In this document: positions 21,794-29,314 of the stretch, piece by piece
Layout: each line of letters starts with the position of its first letter
Numbering within the stretch: the stretch's first letter is position 1
Assembly: GCA_041649275.1 (NCBI GenBank)
Contig: JBAZNL010000013.1
Span: 1 to 45,335 of the forward strand
Source: Candidatus Izemoplasmatales bacterium
Lineage (GTDB): Bacteria; Bacillota_I; Bacilli_A; Izemoplasmatales; Hujiaoplasmataceae
DNA: 45,335 bases
Direction of reading: 5' to 3'
Translations under genes and position numbers: made by a program
Notes under the pieces: model-generated
Databases searched by the model: none
What the model saw: the letters and a program-made list of their open reading frames with translations, nothing else
Told to the model about the DNA's origin: nothing

Positions 21794-23818
21794 GTCCTGT
21801 TCCTCCTTGATGTTCGTTTTGAGCAGCGTTTCGAGTTTCGCGACGATGTCGGCGATGTTGCCGCCCTGGATCTGGGCCGCGGCGTTGTTGAGGTGTCCGC
21901 CGCCGCCGAACTGTTCCATCATGACCTGCACGTTGAACTTGTCGATCGAACGCGCGGAGATCCCGATCTGGTCGCCGCCGAGGTTGCCGACGGCGAACGA
22001 GGCGACGATGTTGTCGATCTCGAGCAGTTCGTCGGCCGTCTTCGCGAGCTGGACGCGGTCGGTCTTCGTTTCCGGCGAGAGCGCCGTGATCGCATAGCGG
22101 TTGGCGACGATCTGGGCCGCGTTCACGAGGTTCGACTTGGTCTTGATGTCGTCGAGCGACTCGCGCAGGATCAGCCGGGCCTTGAAGGGATCGGCGCCGG
22201 AGCGCTTGAGCATCGCCGCCGCCTCGAAGGTGCGGACGCCGGTGCGGTAGGTGAAGTTGTTGGTGTCGATCATCATCCCGGCGAGCATGACGGTGGCTTC
22301 GAAGGCGTCGAGGTCGATCTCGCGGCTGTACAAATCGAGCATCTCGGTGACGAGCTCGACCGACGACGAGGCGTACGGTTCGACGTAGTTGAGCGCGACT
22401 TCCGTGAGCAGGTTGTCGATCCGGCGGTGATGGTCGATGACGATGATGTTCTTGGTCTTCTCGAAGAGCTTCGGCTCGAGCGTCTGGACGGGACTGTGGT
22501 GGTCGACGACGATCAGGAGGCTGTTCTGGTTGACCTCCTCGAGCGCGTCGCGGACGTCGATGATCGAGTCGAGCAGCTTGACGTACTCGCGGTTGAGCAT
22601 GTTGATGACCTTGGCGCAGGTCTGGTCGATGGCGTCGAAGTCGAGCACGATGCGGGCGTACTTGTTCTGCGCGAGGGCCATCCGGAGCATTCCGATCGAG
22701 GCGCCGAAGGCGTCGATGTCGGTCGACTTGTGGGGGATGATGTAGGTCCGCTCGTTCTTGTCGATGAGTTCGGCGATCGCCCGCGAGTTGATCTTCGCGG
22801 TGATCTTGGTACGCTTCTCGACGGTGTTGGACCTGCCGCCGAAGAACTTGACCGGCTGGTTCTGGATGTTGACGACGACCTGGTCGCCGCCGCGGCCGAG
22901 CGCGAGCTTGAGCGCTTCCTCGGCGAGTTCGCCGAGCTGGTTGCGGGGCAGGTCGGAACAGGCGACGCCGACCGACATCGTCACGCGCACCTCGTTCTGG
23001 TTCGAGAGGTCGCTGACGGCGTCGAGGATCGAGAACTCGTCCTTGATCATCGCCTCGAGCTGCCTGCGGTTGACGAACAGGATCGACTTCTCGGGGCGGA
23101 GGTTGAGGAAGTACGCGTCGTACTTGCGGCACCAGTTGTCGATCGCGCCGAGATACTTGCCCTGCAGGTTGGTCTTGACCTGGAGGTCGAGATGGGCGGT
23201 GGCCTCGTCGAGGTTGTCGAGGTTGATGATGCCGACCGCATCGGTATTGTCGCGGAGACGCTGCCTGATCTCCTCGCGTTCGGTCACCTCGAACATGTAG
23301 AGGCAGAAGTTCTTCGGATAGTGGACGAACTCGAAGCGCTTGCCGTAGACGTCGAGGAGGAACTTGCCCTCGCGCTTCTGCACCATCGCGTTCAGGCCTT
23401 CGTGGACGAAGGCGAGCTTGCGTTCCACGAGGATGTTCGAGAAGTATTCCTTGGCGGCGGCGTTCGCCCAGACGATCGTCTGGGTCTCGTCGTAGAGGAT
23501 CATCCCGACGGGAAGATAGGAAAGGGCGATGTCCTCGCTGTTGCGGAGACGCTTGGAAAGCAGGTTGGCTTCGCGGATCTTGAGTTCGAGGTTCTTGATC
23601 GCGCCGAAGTGGTGACGGCGCTTGGCGCGCGCGGCGATGATGGAAACGACGACAGCCAGGTTGAGGCCGCCGAAAAGGACGAGATAGATCGGGTCGCCGA
23701 GGGTGGACAGATAGGAATAACCGGCTGCGAAGCCGGCCAGAAGCAGGAACCAGAGGACGAGGGAAACGATGACGGGATGCTTCCTCAAGAGCCCATCCCC
23801 CCTTTCCGGATGAATCAT
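21347..23818 (-). CDS. gdpP-rplI: GdpP-type c-di-AMP phosphodiesterase fused to ribosomal protein bL9
   Basis: One uninterrupted 823-codon frame. Residues 16-34 and 44-63 are membrane helices, 85-180 a PAS-like domain, 185-320 a degenerate GGDEF (GRGGDQVVV), and 340-665 a DHH/DHHA1 phosphodiesterase. The latter shows HKSTDIDAFGAS, VIDHHRR, a metal Asp in GMMIDTN, and FGGGGHLNNAAA. Residues 676-823 are a complete bL9 (MKIILVKDVKGRGRKGDVLE). GdpP enzymes cleave c-di-AMP at the membrane; bL9 is a 50S protein. I recall this fusion from Acholeplasma-like Mollicutes. The frame starts at ATG 23818, but the predicted transcription start falls on it. A TTG at 23788, with AAAGGGGGG about 8 nt upstream, is the likelier start and would begin just before the first membrane helix. 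dnaB follows. Confidence 0.95.
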   Translation of the reverse strand: MIHPERGDGLLRKHPVIVSLVLWFLLLAGFAAGYSYLSTLGDPIYLVLFGGLNLAVVVSIIAARAKRRHHFGAIKNLELKIREANLLSKRLRNSEDIALSYLPVGMILYDETQTIVWANAAAKEYFSNILVERKLAFVHEGLNAMVQKREGKFLLDVYGKRFEFVHYPKNFCLYMFEVTEREEIRQRLRDNTDAVGIINLDNLDEATAHLDLQVKTNLQGKYLGAIDNWCRKYDAYFLNLRPEKSILFVNRRQLEAMIKDEFSILDAVSDLSNQNEVRVTMSVGVACSDLPRNQLGELAEEALKLALGRGGDQVVVNIQNQPVKFFGGRSNTVEKRTKITAKINSRAIAELIDKNERTYIIPHKSTDIDAFGASIGMLRMALAQNKYARIVLDFDAIDQTCAKVINMLNREYVKLLDSIIDVRDALEEVNQNSLLIVVDHHSPVQTLEPKLFEKTKNIIVIDHHRRIDNLLTEVALNYVEPYASSSVELVTEMLDLYSREIDLDAFEATVMLAGMMIDTNNFTYRTGVRTFEAAAMLKRSGADPFKARLILRESLDDIKTKSNLVNAAQIVANRYAITALSPETKTDRVQLAKTADELLEIDNIVASFAVGNLGGDQIGISARSIDKFNVQVMMEQFGGGGHLNNAAAQIQGGNIADIVAKLETLLKTNIKEEQDMKIILVKDVKGRGRKGDVLEVANGYGNYLLTSKQAIEASTANLKSLEDERDRTEREAEAELENAKRLKAELEDKPIKLYVKAGESGKLFGAVNTKQIAEEYKRLYNLDLDKRKIMLEDNIHALGVYKVPVRLHKDVTAEINLQIIEEK

Positions 23819-23822
23819 GAAA

Positions 23823-23850
23823 ATTATATCATATTCCGCCCGAAAAGCAA
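23823..23850 (-). promoter_or_regulatory. Promoter of gdpP-rplI-dnaB
   Basis: Minus-strand -35 TTGCTT (23850-23845), 16-nt spacer, -10 TATAAT (23828-23823), preceded by TGA as an extended -10. The expected start of transcription falls on the ATG at 23818-23816, which argues for translation from the downstream TTG. Confidence 0.75.
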
Positions 23851-23869
23851 AATCAGTCCCCCGCGGGCG

Positions 23870-23897
23870 AAAAAAAAGACTCTGTGACAGAGTCTTT
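23870..23897 (-). terminator. Terminator of rpsF-ssb-rpsR
   Basis: A 10-bp perfect stem AAAGACTCTG/CAGAGTCTTT with a 3-nt loop, ending in a run of eight T on the minus strand (23877-23870). Confidence 0.93.
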
Positions 23898-23911
23898 CGG
23901 CGGCTTTCGGG

Positions 23912-24187
23912 CTATTCCTTGACGTATGGCAGAAGCGCCATGTAGCGGGCGCGCTTGATCGCCGCCGCCAGGTGCTTTTGGTAGTACGCCTTCGTGCCGG
24001 TCACGCGACGCGGCAGGATCTTGCCGCGCTCGGAGATGAACTTCGTGAGCAGCTGGTAGTCCTTGAAGTCGATGTAGGTGACTTTGTTGTCCGTGAAGTA
24101 GCATCTTTTCTTGCTCTTCTTGCGGTATCCTCTGTTGCCTTGCGAAGACCCTTGCGGTCTGGTGCTGCCCTGAGCGGGATTGTACAT
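23912..24187 (-). CDS. rpsR: 30S ribosomal protein bS18
   Basis: A 91-residue bS18 with the core KRCYFTDNKVTYIDFKDYQL, FISERGKILPRR and the C-terminal KHLAAAIKRARYMALLPY. The N-terminal 20 residues are a Gly/Ser/Gln-rich flexible tail. bS18 binds bS6 on the platform of the 30S subunit. The ATG at 24187 has AGGAGG 8 nt upstream; the gene lies 18 nt after ssb. Confidence 0.97.
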   Translation of the reverse strand: MYNPAQGSTRPQGSSQGNRGYRKKSKKRCYFTDNKVTYIDFKDYQLLTKFISERGKILPRRVTGTKAYYQKHLAAAIKRARYMALLPYVKE

Positions 24188-24205
24188 CGGTGGATCCTCC
24201 TGGTT

Positions 24206-24640
24206 TTAGAATGGCAGGTCGTCTTCGATGTTGGGAAGAGCGACGTCCTTGTCGTTGTTGACGGGTTCCTTCGGTTCGCTCTGGCGCGATCCGTCGGTCT
24301 GGGATTTCGATTCGAGGAACACGACGGAATCGCAGATGATCTCGGTCACGTACCGGCGATTGTTCGTGTTGTCCATGTAGTCGCGGGTCTGGATGCGTCC
24401 GTCGACGGCCACCATGTGGCCCTTGCGGACGTACTTGCTGACGTTCTCGGCCTGCTTGCGCCACGCGATGCAGGGCAGGAAGTCGGCGTTGTTGTTGTCG
24501 TTCCCGCCGGCGTTGTTGCCGCTCGAGAACGGGCGGTTGACCGCCAAGGTGAAGGAAACGACGGGGACGTTGTTGCTGGTGGTGTAGCGGAGTTCAGGAT
24601 CTCTGACCAGACGGCCGACGAGCACGACTCGGTTCAACAT
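24206..24640 (-). CDS. ssb: Single-stranded DNA-binding protein
   Basis: A 144-residue SSB with an OB fold (MLNRVVLVGRLVRDPELRYT, FTLAVNRPF, VAVDGRIQTRDY) and the acidic C-terminal tip ending DDLPF that recruits partner proteins. The linker is short (about 30 residues) and carries two insertions rich in Asn/Gly. The order rpsF-ssb-rpsR is the classic bacterial operon. Confidence 0.97.
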   Translation of the reverse strand: MLNRVVLVGRLVRDPELRYTTSNNVPVVSFTLAVNRPFSSGNNAGGNDNNNADFLPCIAWRKQAENVSKYVRKGHMVAVDGRIQTRDYMDNTNNRRYVTEIICDSVVFLESKSQTDGSRQSEPKEPVNNDKDVALPNIEDDLPF

Positions 24641-24658
24641 GTCCGCATCCCTCCCGGC

Positions 24659-24949
24659 TTATCTTTCTTCCCGGTTGACGATGATGTGTCTCAGGACGGT
24701 TTCCTTGAGCCCCATGACACGATCGAGTTCCTTGACGGCATCGGCTTCCATCTCGACATCGAGCACCACGTAATAGCCTTTCTTCTGATCGGCGATTTCG
24801 TAGGCAAGATCCCGCATGCCCCATTCGTTGACCGCGAGCTTCACGGTGCCGCGCGAAGTCATGATGGCGTTGAGTTCTTCGATCAGCGCTTTTCTGGCTT
24901 CGGCTTCGACGGACGGGTGGATGATGTACATCACATCGTACTTTCTCAT
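24659..24949 (-). CDS. rpsF: 30S ribosomal protein bS6
   Basis: A 96-residue bS6 of standard length (MRKYDVMYIIHPSVEAEARK; WGMRDLAYEIADQKKGYYVV; LKETVLRHIIV). First gene of rpsF-ssb-rpsR. The ATG at 24949 is preceded by AAGGAGG with a 7-nt spacer. bS6 forms a heterodimer with bS18 that in many bacteria binds the leader of this operon. Confidence 0.97.
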   Translation of the reverse strand: MRKYDVMYIIHPSVEAEARKALIEELNAIMTSRGTVKLAVNEWGMRDLAYEIADQKKGYYVVLDVEMEADAVKELDRVMGLKETVLRHIIVNREER

Positions 24950-25015
24950 TGTGGTTCCTCCTTATGGTCTATTGGCCGCGGCTCTCCCGCGACAAGGGGT
25001 GAGAAATTCTCACGC
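24950..25015 (-). promoter_or_regulatory. Structured leader of rpsF, candidate S6:S18 control element
   Basis: The roughly 65-nt leader folds into a GTGAGA/TCTCAC hairpin and then, just before the binding site, a CGCGG-GAGAG-CCGCG hairpin flanked by TTG and CCAA. An S6:S18-binding mRNA motif with a CCG element in a stem-loop is known in several phyla; the CCGCGGCC here is suggestive, not proof. Confidence 0.4.
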
Positions 25016-25021
25016 GAAGGT

Positions 25022-25050
25022 ATTATATCATAACGTCATGATGTTGTAAA
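25022..25050 (-). promoter_or_regulatory. Promoter of rpsF-ssb-rpsR
   Basis: Minus-strand -35 TTTACA (25050-25045), 17-nt spacer, -10 TATAAT (25027-25022) with a TGA extension. Confidence 0.85.
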
Positions 25051-25052
25051 CG

Positions 25053-25091
25053 AAAATAAACGCCGGAAGGGGCGTTTCGCGTCCTTCCGGC
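25053..25091 (-). terminator. Terminator of ychF-pncC
   Basis: A 9-bp stem GCCGGAAGG/CCTTCCGGC (25083-25091 with 25062-25070) enclosing a small GCG/CGC stem, followed by TTTATTTT on the minus strand. It abuts the rpsF promoter. Confidence 0.8.
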
Positions 25092-25096
25092 ATGTT

Positions 25097-25588
25097 TCAC
25101 GGCTGTTTCCTGAGCGCCTCGAGTCCGTGAAGCAGGATCCTGAGGACGGCTCTCTCGCGAATCTCGTCGCGGGTGCCCTCGAAGCGTTCGACGAAAGTCT
25201 CGGTCCGCCCCACGCGACTCACCCCGAACCAGACGGTACCGATCGGAGAAGCGTCCGTCCCGCCCGTCGGGCCGGCGTATCCGGTGATCGCGAGCGCAAG
25301 GTCGCAATGTGTCAGTTTTTCCAGATTTCTCGCCATTTCCCCGGCACACTCGCCGCTCACGGACCCATGGTTCGCGAGCGTCTCGGGAAGGACGCCGAGG
25401 ACCCGCGCCTTGACTTCGTCGGAATAGGTCACGTACCCTTCGCCGAAGACGTCGGACGCTCCCGGCACGGCCGTGATCGCGCCGGCGACGAGCCCGCCGG
25501 TACAGGATTCCGCGGTCGCGACCCGCTGGTCGCGCGCGCGCAACAGACGGACCAGGCGTTCCGCCTTGAGACGGATCTCGTCCTTCAT
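25097..25588 (-). CDS. pncC: Nicotinamide-nucleotide amidase (CinA C-terminal domain protein)
   Basis: A 163-residue stand-alone CinA-C/PncC domain that deamidates NMN to nicotinate mononucleotide in NAD recycling. Diagnostic segments are ATAESCTGGLVAGAIT (catalytic Ser/Thr region), GYVTYSDEVKARVLGV, VSGECAGEMA and AITGYAGPTGGT. The N-terminal MoCF domain of full-length CinA is absent, as in many genomes. The ATG at 25588 has AGGTG 6 nt upstream and is preferred over a GTG at 25597. It follows ychF by 9 nt. Confidence 0.92.
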   Translation of the reverse strand: MKDEIRLKAERLVRLLRARDQRVATAESCTGGLVAGAITAVPGASDVFGEGYVTYSDEVKARVLGVLPETLANHGSVSGECAGEMARNLEKLTHCDLALAITGYAGPTGGTDASPIGTVWFGVSRVGRTETFVERFEGTRDEIRERAVLRILLHGLEALRKQP

Positions 25589-25597
25589 GGCGCCCAC

Positions 25598-26701
25598 CTA
25601 GAGGTTGAAGCGGAAATGGACGACGTCACCGTCCGCGATCGGATAGTCCTTGCCCTCGAGACGGAACTTGCCCAGTTCCTTCGCCTTCGCCTCCGAACCG
25701 GCCGCGACCAGATCCTCGTAGGCGAAGATCTCGGCGCGGATGAAGCCCTTCTCGAAGTCGGTGTGGATGATGCCGGCGCATTCCGGCGCCTTCATCCCCT
25801 TGCGGTAGGTCCAGGCCCGGACTTCCTTCTCGCCGGCGGTGAAGAAGGTCTTGAGGTCGAGCATGTCGTAGCTCTTGCGGATCAGGTCGAGCAGTCCCGA
25901 TTCCCTGACGCCGAGCTCCTCGAGGAACATCGCCCTTTCGTCCTCGGGCAATTGCGCAAGTTCGGCCTCGATCTTCGCGGAGATGACGCAGGTGACCGCG
26001 TTTTCCTTGGCGGCGAGCTCCTCGACGCGCTTCACGTAATGGTTTCCCGAATGGTCGGCGAGGTCGGTGTCGGCGACGTTGCAGACGTACATCATCGGCT
26101 TGGCGGTGAGGAAGCTGAAGTTCCTGATGACCTTCTTCTCGTCGTCGGAAAGCCTCAGGGCGCGGATCGGCTGTTCCGCAGCGAGCGCCGCGGCGCACTT
26201 TTTGAGCGCGTCGTATTCGGCGATGGCTTCCTTGTCGGTCTTCAGCTGGGCGCGCTTCTCGATCTTCGGAAGGCGCTTGTCGATCGCGTCGATGTCGGAG
26301 AAGATCAGTTCGATCCGGATCGTCTCGATGTCGCGCAGCGGATCGACCGATCCGTCCACGTGGGAGACGTTCGGATCGTCGAAGCAGCGGACGACCTGGC
26401 AGATGGCGTCGCAGCTGCGGATGTGCGAAAGGAACTGGTTGCCCAGTCCTTCGCCCTTCGAGGCGCCGCGGACGAGTCCGGCGACGTCGGTGAACTCGAA
26501 CGTGGTGCGGATCGTCTTCTTCGGACTATACATCGCGACGAGCCGGTCGACGCGGGCGTCGGGCACCTCGACGACGCCGACGTTCGGGTCGATCGTCGCG
26601 AACGGATAATTGGCGACGAAGGCGTTCGCTTTCGTCAGCGCGTTGAACAGTGTCGACTTCCCGACGTTGGGAAGGCCGACGATGCCTGCAGTCAGTCCCA
26701 T
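25598..26701 (-). CDS. ychF: Redox-/ribosome-associated ATPase YchF (OLA1 family)
   Basis: A universally conserved Obg-related P-loop protein that prefers ATP, linked to ribosomes and stress responses. MGLTAGIVGLPNVGKSTLFN is the P-loop, TIDPNVG is switch I, FTDVAGLVRGASKGEGLG contains G3, and the C-terminal TGS-like domain ends in DGDVVHFRFN. The G4 position reads CNVAD, where NVxE is usual in the family. The ATG at 26701 (367 residues) gives the canonical N-terminus with AAGGGAG upstream; a nine-codon upstream extension is possible but atypical. Confidence 0.96.
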   Translation of the reverse strand: MGLTAGIVGLPNVGKSTLFNALTKANAFVANYPFATIDPNVGVVEVPDARVDRLVAMYSPKKTIRTTFEFTDVAGLVRGASKGEGLGNQFLSHIRSCDAICQVVRCFDDPNVSHVDGSVDPLRDIETIRIELIFSDIDAIDKRLPKIEKRAQLKTDKEAIAEYDALKKCAAALAAEQPIRALRLSDDEKKVIRNFSFLTAKPMMYVCNVADTDLADHSGNHYVKRVEELAAKENAVTCVISAKIEAELAQLPEDERAMFLEELGVRESGLLDLIRKSYDMLDLKTFFTAGEKEVRAWTYRKGMKAPECAGIIHTDFEKGFIRAEIFAYEDLVAAGSEAKAKELGKFRLEGKDYPIADGDVVHFRFNL

Positions 26702-26730
26702 CGTTTCAACTCCCTTGTGGCTACCCATCT

Positions 26731-26759
26731 ATTGTACTATAGGGGAGTCTTTTTCACAA
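26731..26759 (-). promoter_or_regulatory. Promoter of ychF-pncC
   Basis: Minus-strand -35 TTGTGA (26759-26754), 17-nt spacer, -10 TACAAT (26736-26731). Confidence 0.7.
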
Positions 26760-26777
26760 GCGCGGAGGACGCTCCGG

Positions 26778-27335
26778 TCAGATCCTTTTCGCCATCACGC
26801 AGCGTTCGTAACCCCCGTAGTAGGCTCCCCGGCCGACCTCCGCGAACCCCATGGCCAGAAAGTTGTCGAGGCTGTGGCGGTTTTCCGGCGAGACGGTCGC
26901 AAGCAGGAGGGGAATCCCCCGCTCCCGGGCGAGGGCGACGAACCGGCCGAGGAGATGACGCTGCAGACCGAAGCCGCGCCATGAAGGGGCGACGAAGACG
27001 GTGTCGATCATCCAGACGTCCGCCGGATCCCCGAGGTGTCCGAGGACGTCGCGATGGAGCGTGGCGACGGTCCCGCGATCCGTGACCGCCATCCCGAACG
27101 CGGCGGGACTCCCGTCCCCGGCCTCGATCCAAAGACCGATGCCGTCCTCCCCGAGGATCCCCAGTTCCGCTTCCTTCGTCCGCACGAAGACGCGTTCCGG
27201 CATGTCGCCCGCAGCCTGATCCTGGAGCGCGAGGATCGCCGGGACGTCCGCGGGCATGGCGCGGCGCAGACGGAAGGATGCGGTCCTCCCGGCGCGGTCC
27301 GCGACCGTAAACTCACTTGCCGGTGAGCTTGACAT
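26778..27335 (-). CDS. GNAT-family N-acetyltransferase
   Basis: A 185-residue acetyltransferase of the GNAT fold. The acetyl-CoA-binding motif A is VFVAPSWRGFGLQRHLLGRF (about residues 113-132), followed by motif B-like VSPENRHSLDNFLAMGFAEV near 147-166, a typical C-terminus. The substrate is unknown; general similarity is to small-molecule or protein-N-terminal GNATs. The start overlaps the preceding membrane-protein gene by 23 nt, so the two are translationally coupled, though no good ribosome binding site is visible. Confidence 0.85.
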   Translation of the reverse strand: MSSSPASEFTVADRAGRTASFRLRRAMPADVPAILALQDQAAGDMPERVFVRTKEAELGILGEDGIGLWIEAGDGSPAAFGMAVTDRGTVATLHRDVLGHLGDPADVWMIDTVFVAPSWRGFGLQRHLLGRFVALARERGIPLLLATVSPENRHSLDNFLAMGFAEVGRGAYYGGYERCVMAKRI

Positions 27336-27996
27336 AATGTTCTGACATGATCGGCAGCGTATGCTTCTGCAGCACGACCAGTTTCGGGGCTCCCGGTTCC
27401 TTCAGGATCACGTCGATGTTGGCGGGAAGACGATACCAGAACTTCCACCATGTGCGTCCCGATCGGCCGCTCTTTTCATATGCGTGCTTCAGCCAGAGGC
27501 GATAGAGCTTGAAGATGTTGACGTAGGAATAGTCGTACTTTTCCAGTTCGATCTTCTGGATGATCGGATTGTTCACCATGATGAAGAACCGGTATGCGAA
27601 CAGATCGTGGATCCGATCGATCCCGATGATGTTGCGGCTGATGAGGTTGTAGAGCGTCTCGAAGAACGTCAGGTAGACGACGAAGTCGGCGCAGACGGTC
27701 TTGTCGAAGATGTTGGAATTCTCGGCCGGATGGCGGAAATAGGCTTCCAATTTCTCGTAGAGGCCCAGAATCCGATCGGTCTGGTTGAAATCGGTGTTCA
27801 GCCGCGTGATGAATTCGGCTTCCGCCATGCGCTTCGATCGACGGAATTCGAGGTAGATGCCGACCAGTCCGCCGAGTGCCGCGAACGTGGCGACCGTCTG
27901 TTCCAGATGCGTGTTCTCGTAGACGTACAGTATCCAGACGACCACGATGATGATGAACAGGGGAATGATGACCATCATGCGAATCCTGCTTTTCAT
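27313..27996 (-). CDS. Uncharacterised membrane protein with cytoplasmic helical domain
   Basis: I do not recognise a named family. The 227-residue protein has two hydrophobic segments (about 8-25, VIIPLFIIIVVVWILYV; 35-51, VATFAALGGLVGIYLEF) joined by a short loop. The remaining 170 residues are probably cytoplasmic, starting with FITRLNTDFNQTDRILGLYE, a pattern seen in several uncharacterised two-helix bacterial proteins. The ATG at 27996 has GGAGG 6 nt upstream and its own promoter at 28026-28053. It overlaps the GNAT gene by 23 nt, suggesting a shared task, unknown. Confidence 0.75.
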   Translation of the reverse strand: MKSRIRMMVIIPLFIIIVVVWILYVYENTHLEQTVATFAALGGLVGIYLEFRRSKRMAEAEFITRLNTDFNQTDRILGLYEKLEAYFRHPAENSNIFDKTVCADFVVYLTFFETLYNLISRNIIGIDRIHDLFAYRFFIMVNNPIIQKIELEKYDYSYVNIFKLYRLWLKHAYEKSGRSGRTWWKFWYRLPANIDVILKEPGAPKLVVLQKHTLPIMSEHYVKLTGK

Positions 27997-28025
27997 ACAC
28001 GACCTCCGTTGATTGTTCTGTTTTC

Positions 28026-28053
28026 ATTATATGCGCGCTTCGCCAAAACGCAA
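28026..28053 (-). promoter_or_regulatory. Promoter of the membrane protein/GNAT pair
   Basis: Minus-strand -10 TATAAT (28031-28026) with TTGCGT as -35 (28053-28048), 16-nt spacer. The remaining 90 bases up to the lacI-type terminator show no gene or structure. Confidence 0.65.
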
Positions 28054-28146
28054 CCCGTTTTCGAAAATCGGCCCCATCGACGAGTTCGTTTCGTGCTTCC
28101 GGTCTATCCGTTTCGTCCCCCGGGCGATCCGAGCATCGAACGCCCT

Positions 28147-28175
28147 CAAAAAAAGCTCCCGATTTAATCGGGAGC
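28147..28175 (-). terminator. Terminator of the LacI-type regulator gene
   Basis: A 9-bp perfect stem GCTCCCGAT/ATCGGGAGC with a 3-nt loop, followed by a run of seven T on the minus strand. Confidence 0.92.
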
Positions 28176-28184
28176 CATGATCGA

Positions 28185-29207
28185 TCAGACGTGCGATGCA
28201 GGCGTCGACGCGCGGACGACGAGTTCGACCGGAACCCGGTCGACCGAGGTGCCCTTGCCGTTGCCCCGGACGATGTAGTCGATCAGCATCGCCGCCGACC
28301 GTTCGCCGATCGCCCGGCGGTCCTGCCGGATCGTCGTGAGCGGCGGCGTGAACAGCCGGGAGAACGAGATGTCGTCGTATCCGACGACGGCGACGTCCTC
28401 GGGAACGCGGTAGCCGCGTCGCTGGAGCGCGTGAATCAGGCCGTAGGCGATGTCGTCGGACTGGGCGAGGATCGCCCGCGGCATGTCCCCGATCGTCGCG
28501 AACCACTCTTCCGACGCCGCGACCGCCGAGGTGTATCCGAATCCGTGCGACTCGCAGATCCATTCCGGCCGGAGCGGCAGGCCGTGTTCGGCCAGGAGCG
28601 CCTTGTAGTTGTCGAAGCGCTCCGCGAACGCCCTCGACGTCTGCGGACCGACGAGCGTGCCGATCCGGTCGATGCCGAGCGAACGCAGATGCTCGAACGC
28701 GAGCCGCATCCCCTGCGCGTCGTCGCTGATGACCGAGTGCATCCCCGGGATGATGATGTCCGAGGAGACGCACGGCAGGTCGCTTGCGACGAGTTCGAGG
28801 ATGTAGGCGTTGTTGATGTTGCCGGAGACGATGAAGACGCCGTTGACCTTCTTGTTCCGGCACCAGTCGAGATAGCTCATCTCGTGGGTGCCGATCTTGC
28901 TGGTGATGAAGACGATCTCGTAGCCTTCGCGTTCGACGTAGGTCTTGAAGTGCTGGATGATGCTGCCGAAGAAGGGATGTTCGAGACCGACGAGGGAGAT
29001 GTCGGAGAAGATCACGCCGATCGTGTAGCTGAACTTCGACTTGAGGATGCGCGCGCTCGATTCGGCGACGTATCCGACTTCCTTCACGTAGCGCAGGACG
29101 CGATCGCGCGTCTCTTCGCCGATCGAGCCGTTGTTGTTCAGGATCTTCGAGATCGTTCCGGGCGACAGGTTCATCGCCTTCGCCACATCATAGATCGTGA
29201 TTTTCAT
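28185..29207 (-). CDS. LacI/GalR-family transcriptional regulator
   Basis: A 340-residue repressor-type regulator. The N-terminal HTH and hinge (MKITIYDVAKAMNLSPGTIS to VLRYVKEVGY) are canonical, followed by a periplasmic-binding-protein-like effector domain: SYTIGVIFSDIS, FFGSIIQHFKTYVEREGYEI, VNGVFIVSG, the effector region SDDAQGMRLAFEHL, and VAVVGYDDISFSRLFTPPLT near the C-terminus. The effector is probably a sugar or sugar derivative. The ATG at 29207 has GAGGGA 7 nt upstream. It follows the large lipoprotein gene by 107 nt on the same strand, and GAAA..TTTC palindromes on the promoter of that lipoprotein operon are its likely targets. Confidence 0.93.
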   Translation of the reverse strand: MKITIYDVAKAMNLSPGTISKILNNNGSIGEETRDRVLRYVKEVGYVAESSARILKSKFSYTIGVIFSDISLVGLEHPFFGSIIQHFKTYVEREGYEIVFITSKIGTHEMSYLDWCRNKKVNGVFIVSGNINNAYILELVASDLPCVSSDIIIPGMHSVISDDAQGMRLAFEHLRSLGIDRIGTLVGPQTSRAFAERFDNYKALLAEHGLPLRPEWICESHGFGYTSAVAASEEWFATIGDMPRAILAQSDDIAYGLIHALQRRGYRVPEDVAVVGYDDISFSRLFTPPLTTIRQDRRAIGERSAAMLIDYIVRGNGKGTSVDRVPVELVVRASTPASHV

Positions 29208-29269
29208 GGTCCGTTCCCTCGCATCCGATATCGTATGAATCGATCCGCATTGACAGATTCCGCGCGGTT

Positions 29270-29298
29270 GGGAAAGCGGGATTTCGTCCCGCTTTCCC
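29270..29298 (-). promoter_or_regulatory. Strong hairpin between the lipoprotein gene and the regulator
   Basis: A 12-bp perfect stem (GGGAAAGCGGGA and complement) with a 5-nt loop and no T run on either side. It could protect the 3' end of the upstream message or attenuate transcription into the regulator. Its arms contain GAAAGCG/CGCTTTC, like the operator half-sites at 37137-37165. No clear separate promoter for the regulator is seen in 29208-29314. Confidence 0.45.
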
Positions 29299-29314
29299 GG
29301 GCGGTGGACGCCGA

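Noticed and set aside
18953..23887. A 1644-codon open frame on the plus strand across prfA, dnaB and gdpP-rplI, and similar long plus-strand frames elsewhere
   Set aside because: It runs antisense to four well-identified conserved genes. Its translation is low-complexity (D/E/V/R-rich), as expected from the complement of GC-rich codons, and it has no family resemblance.
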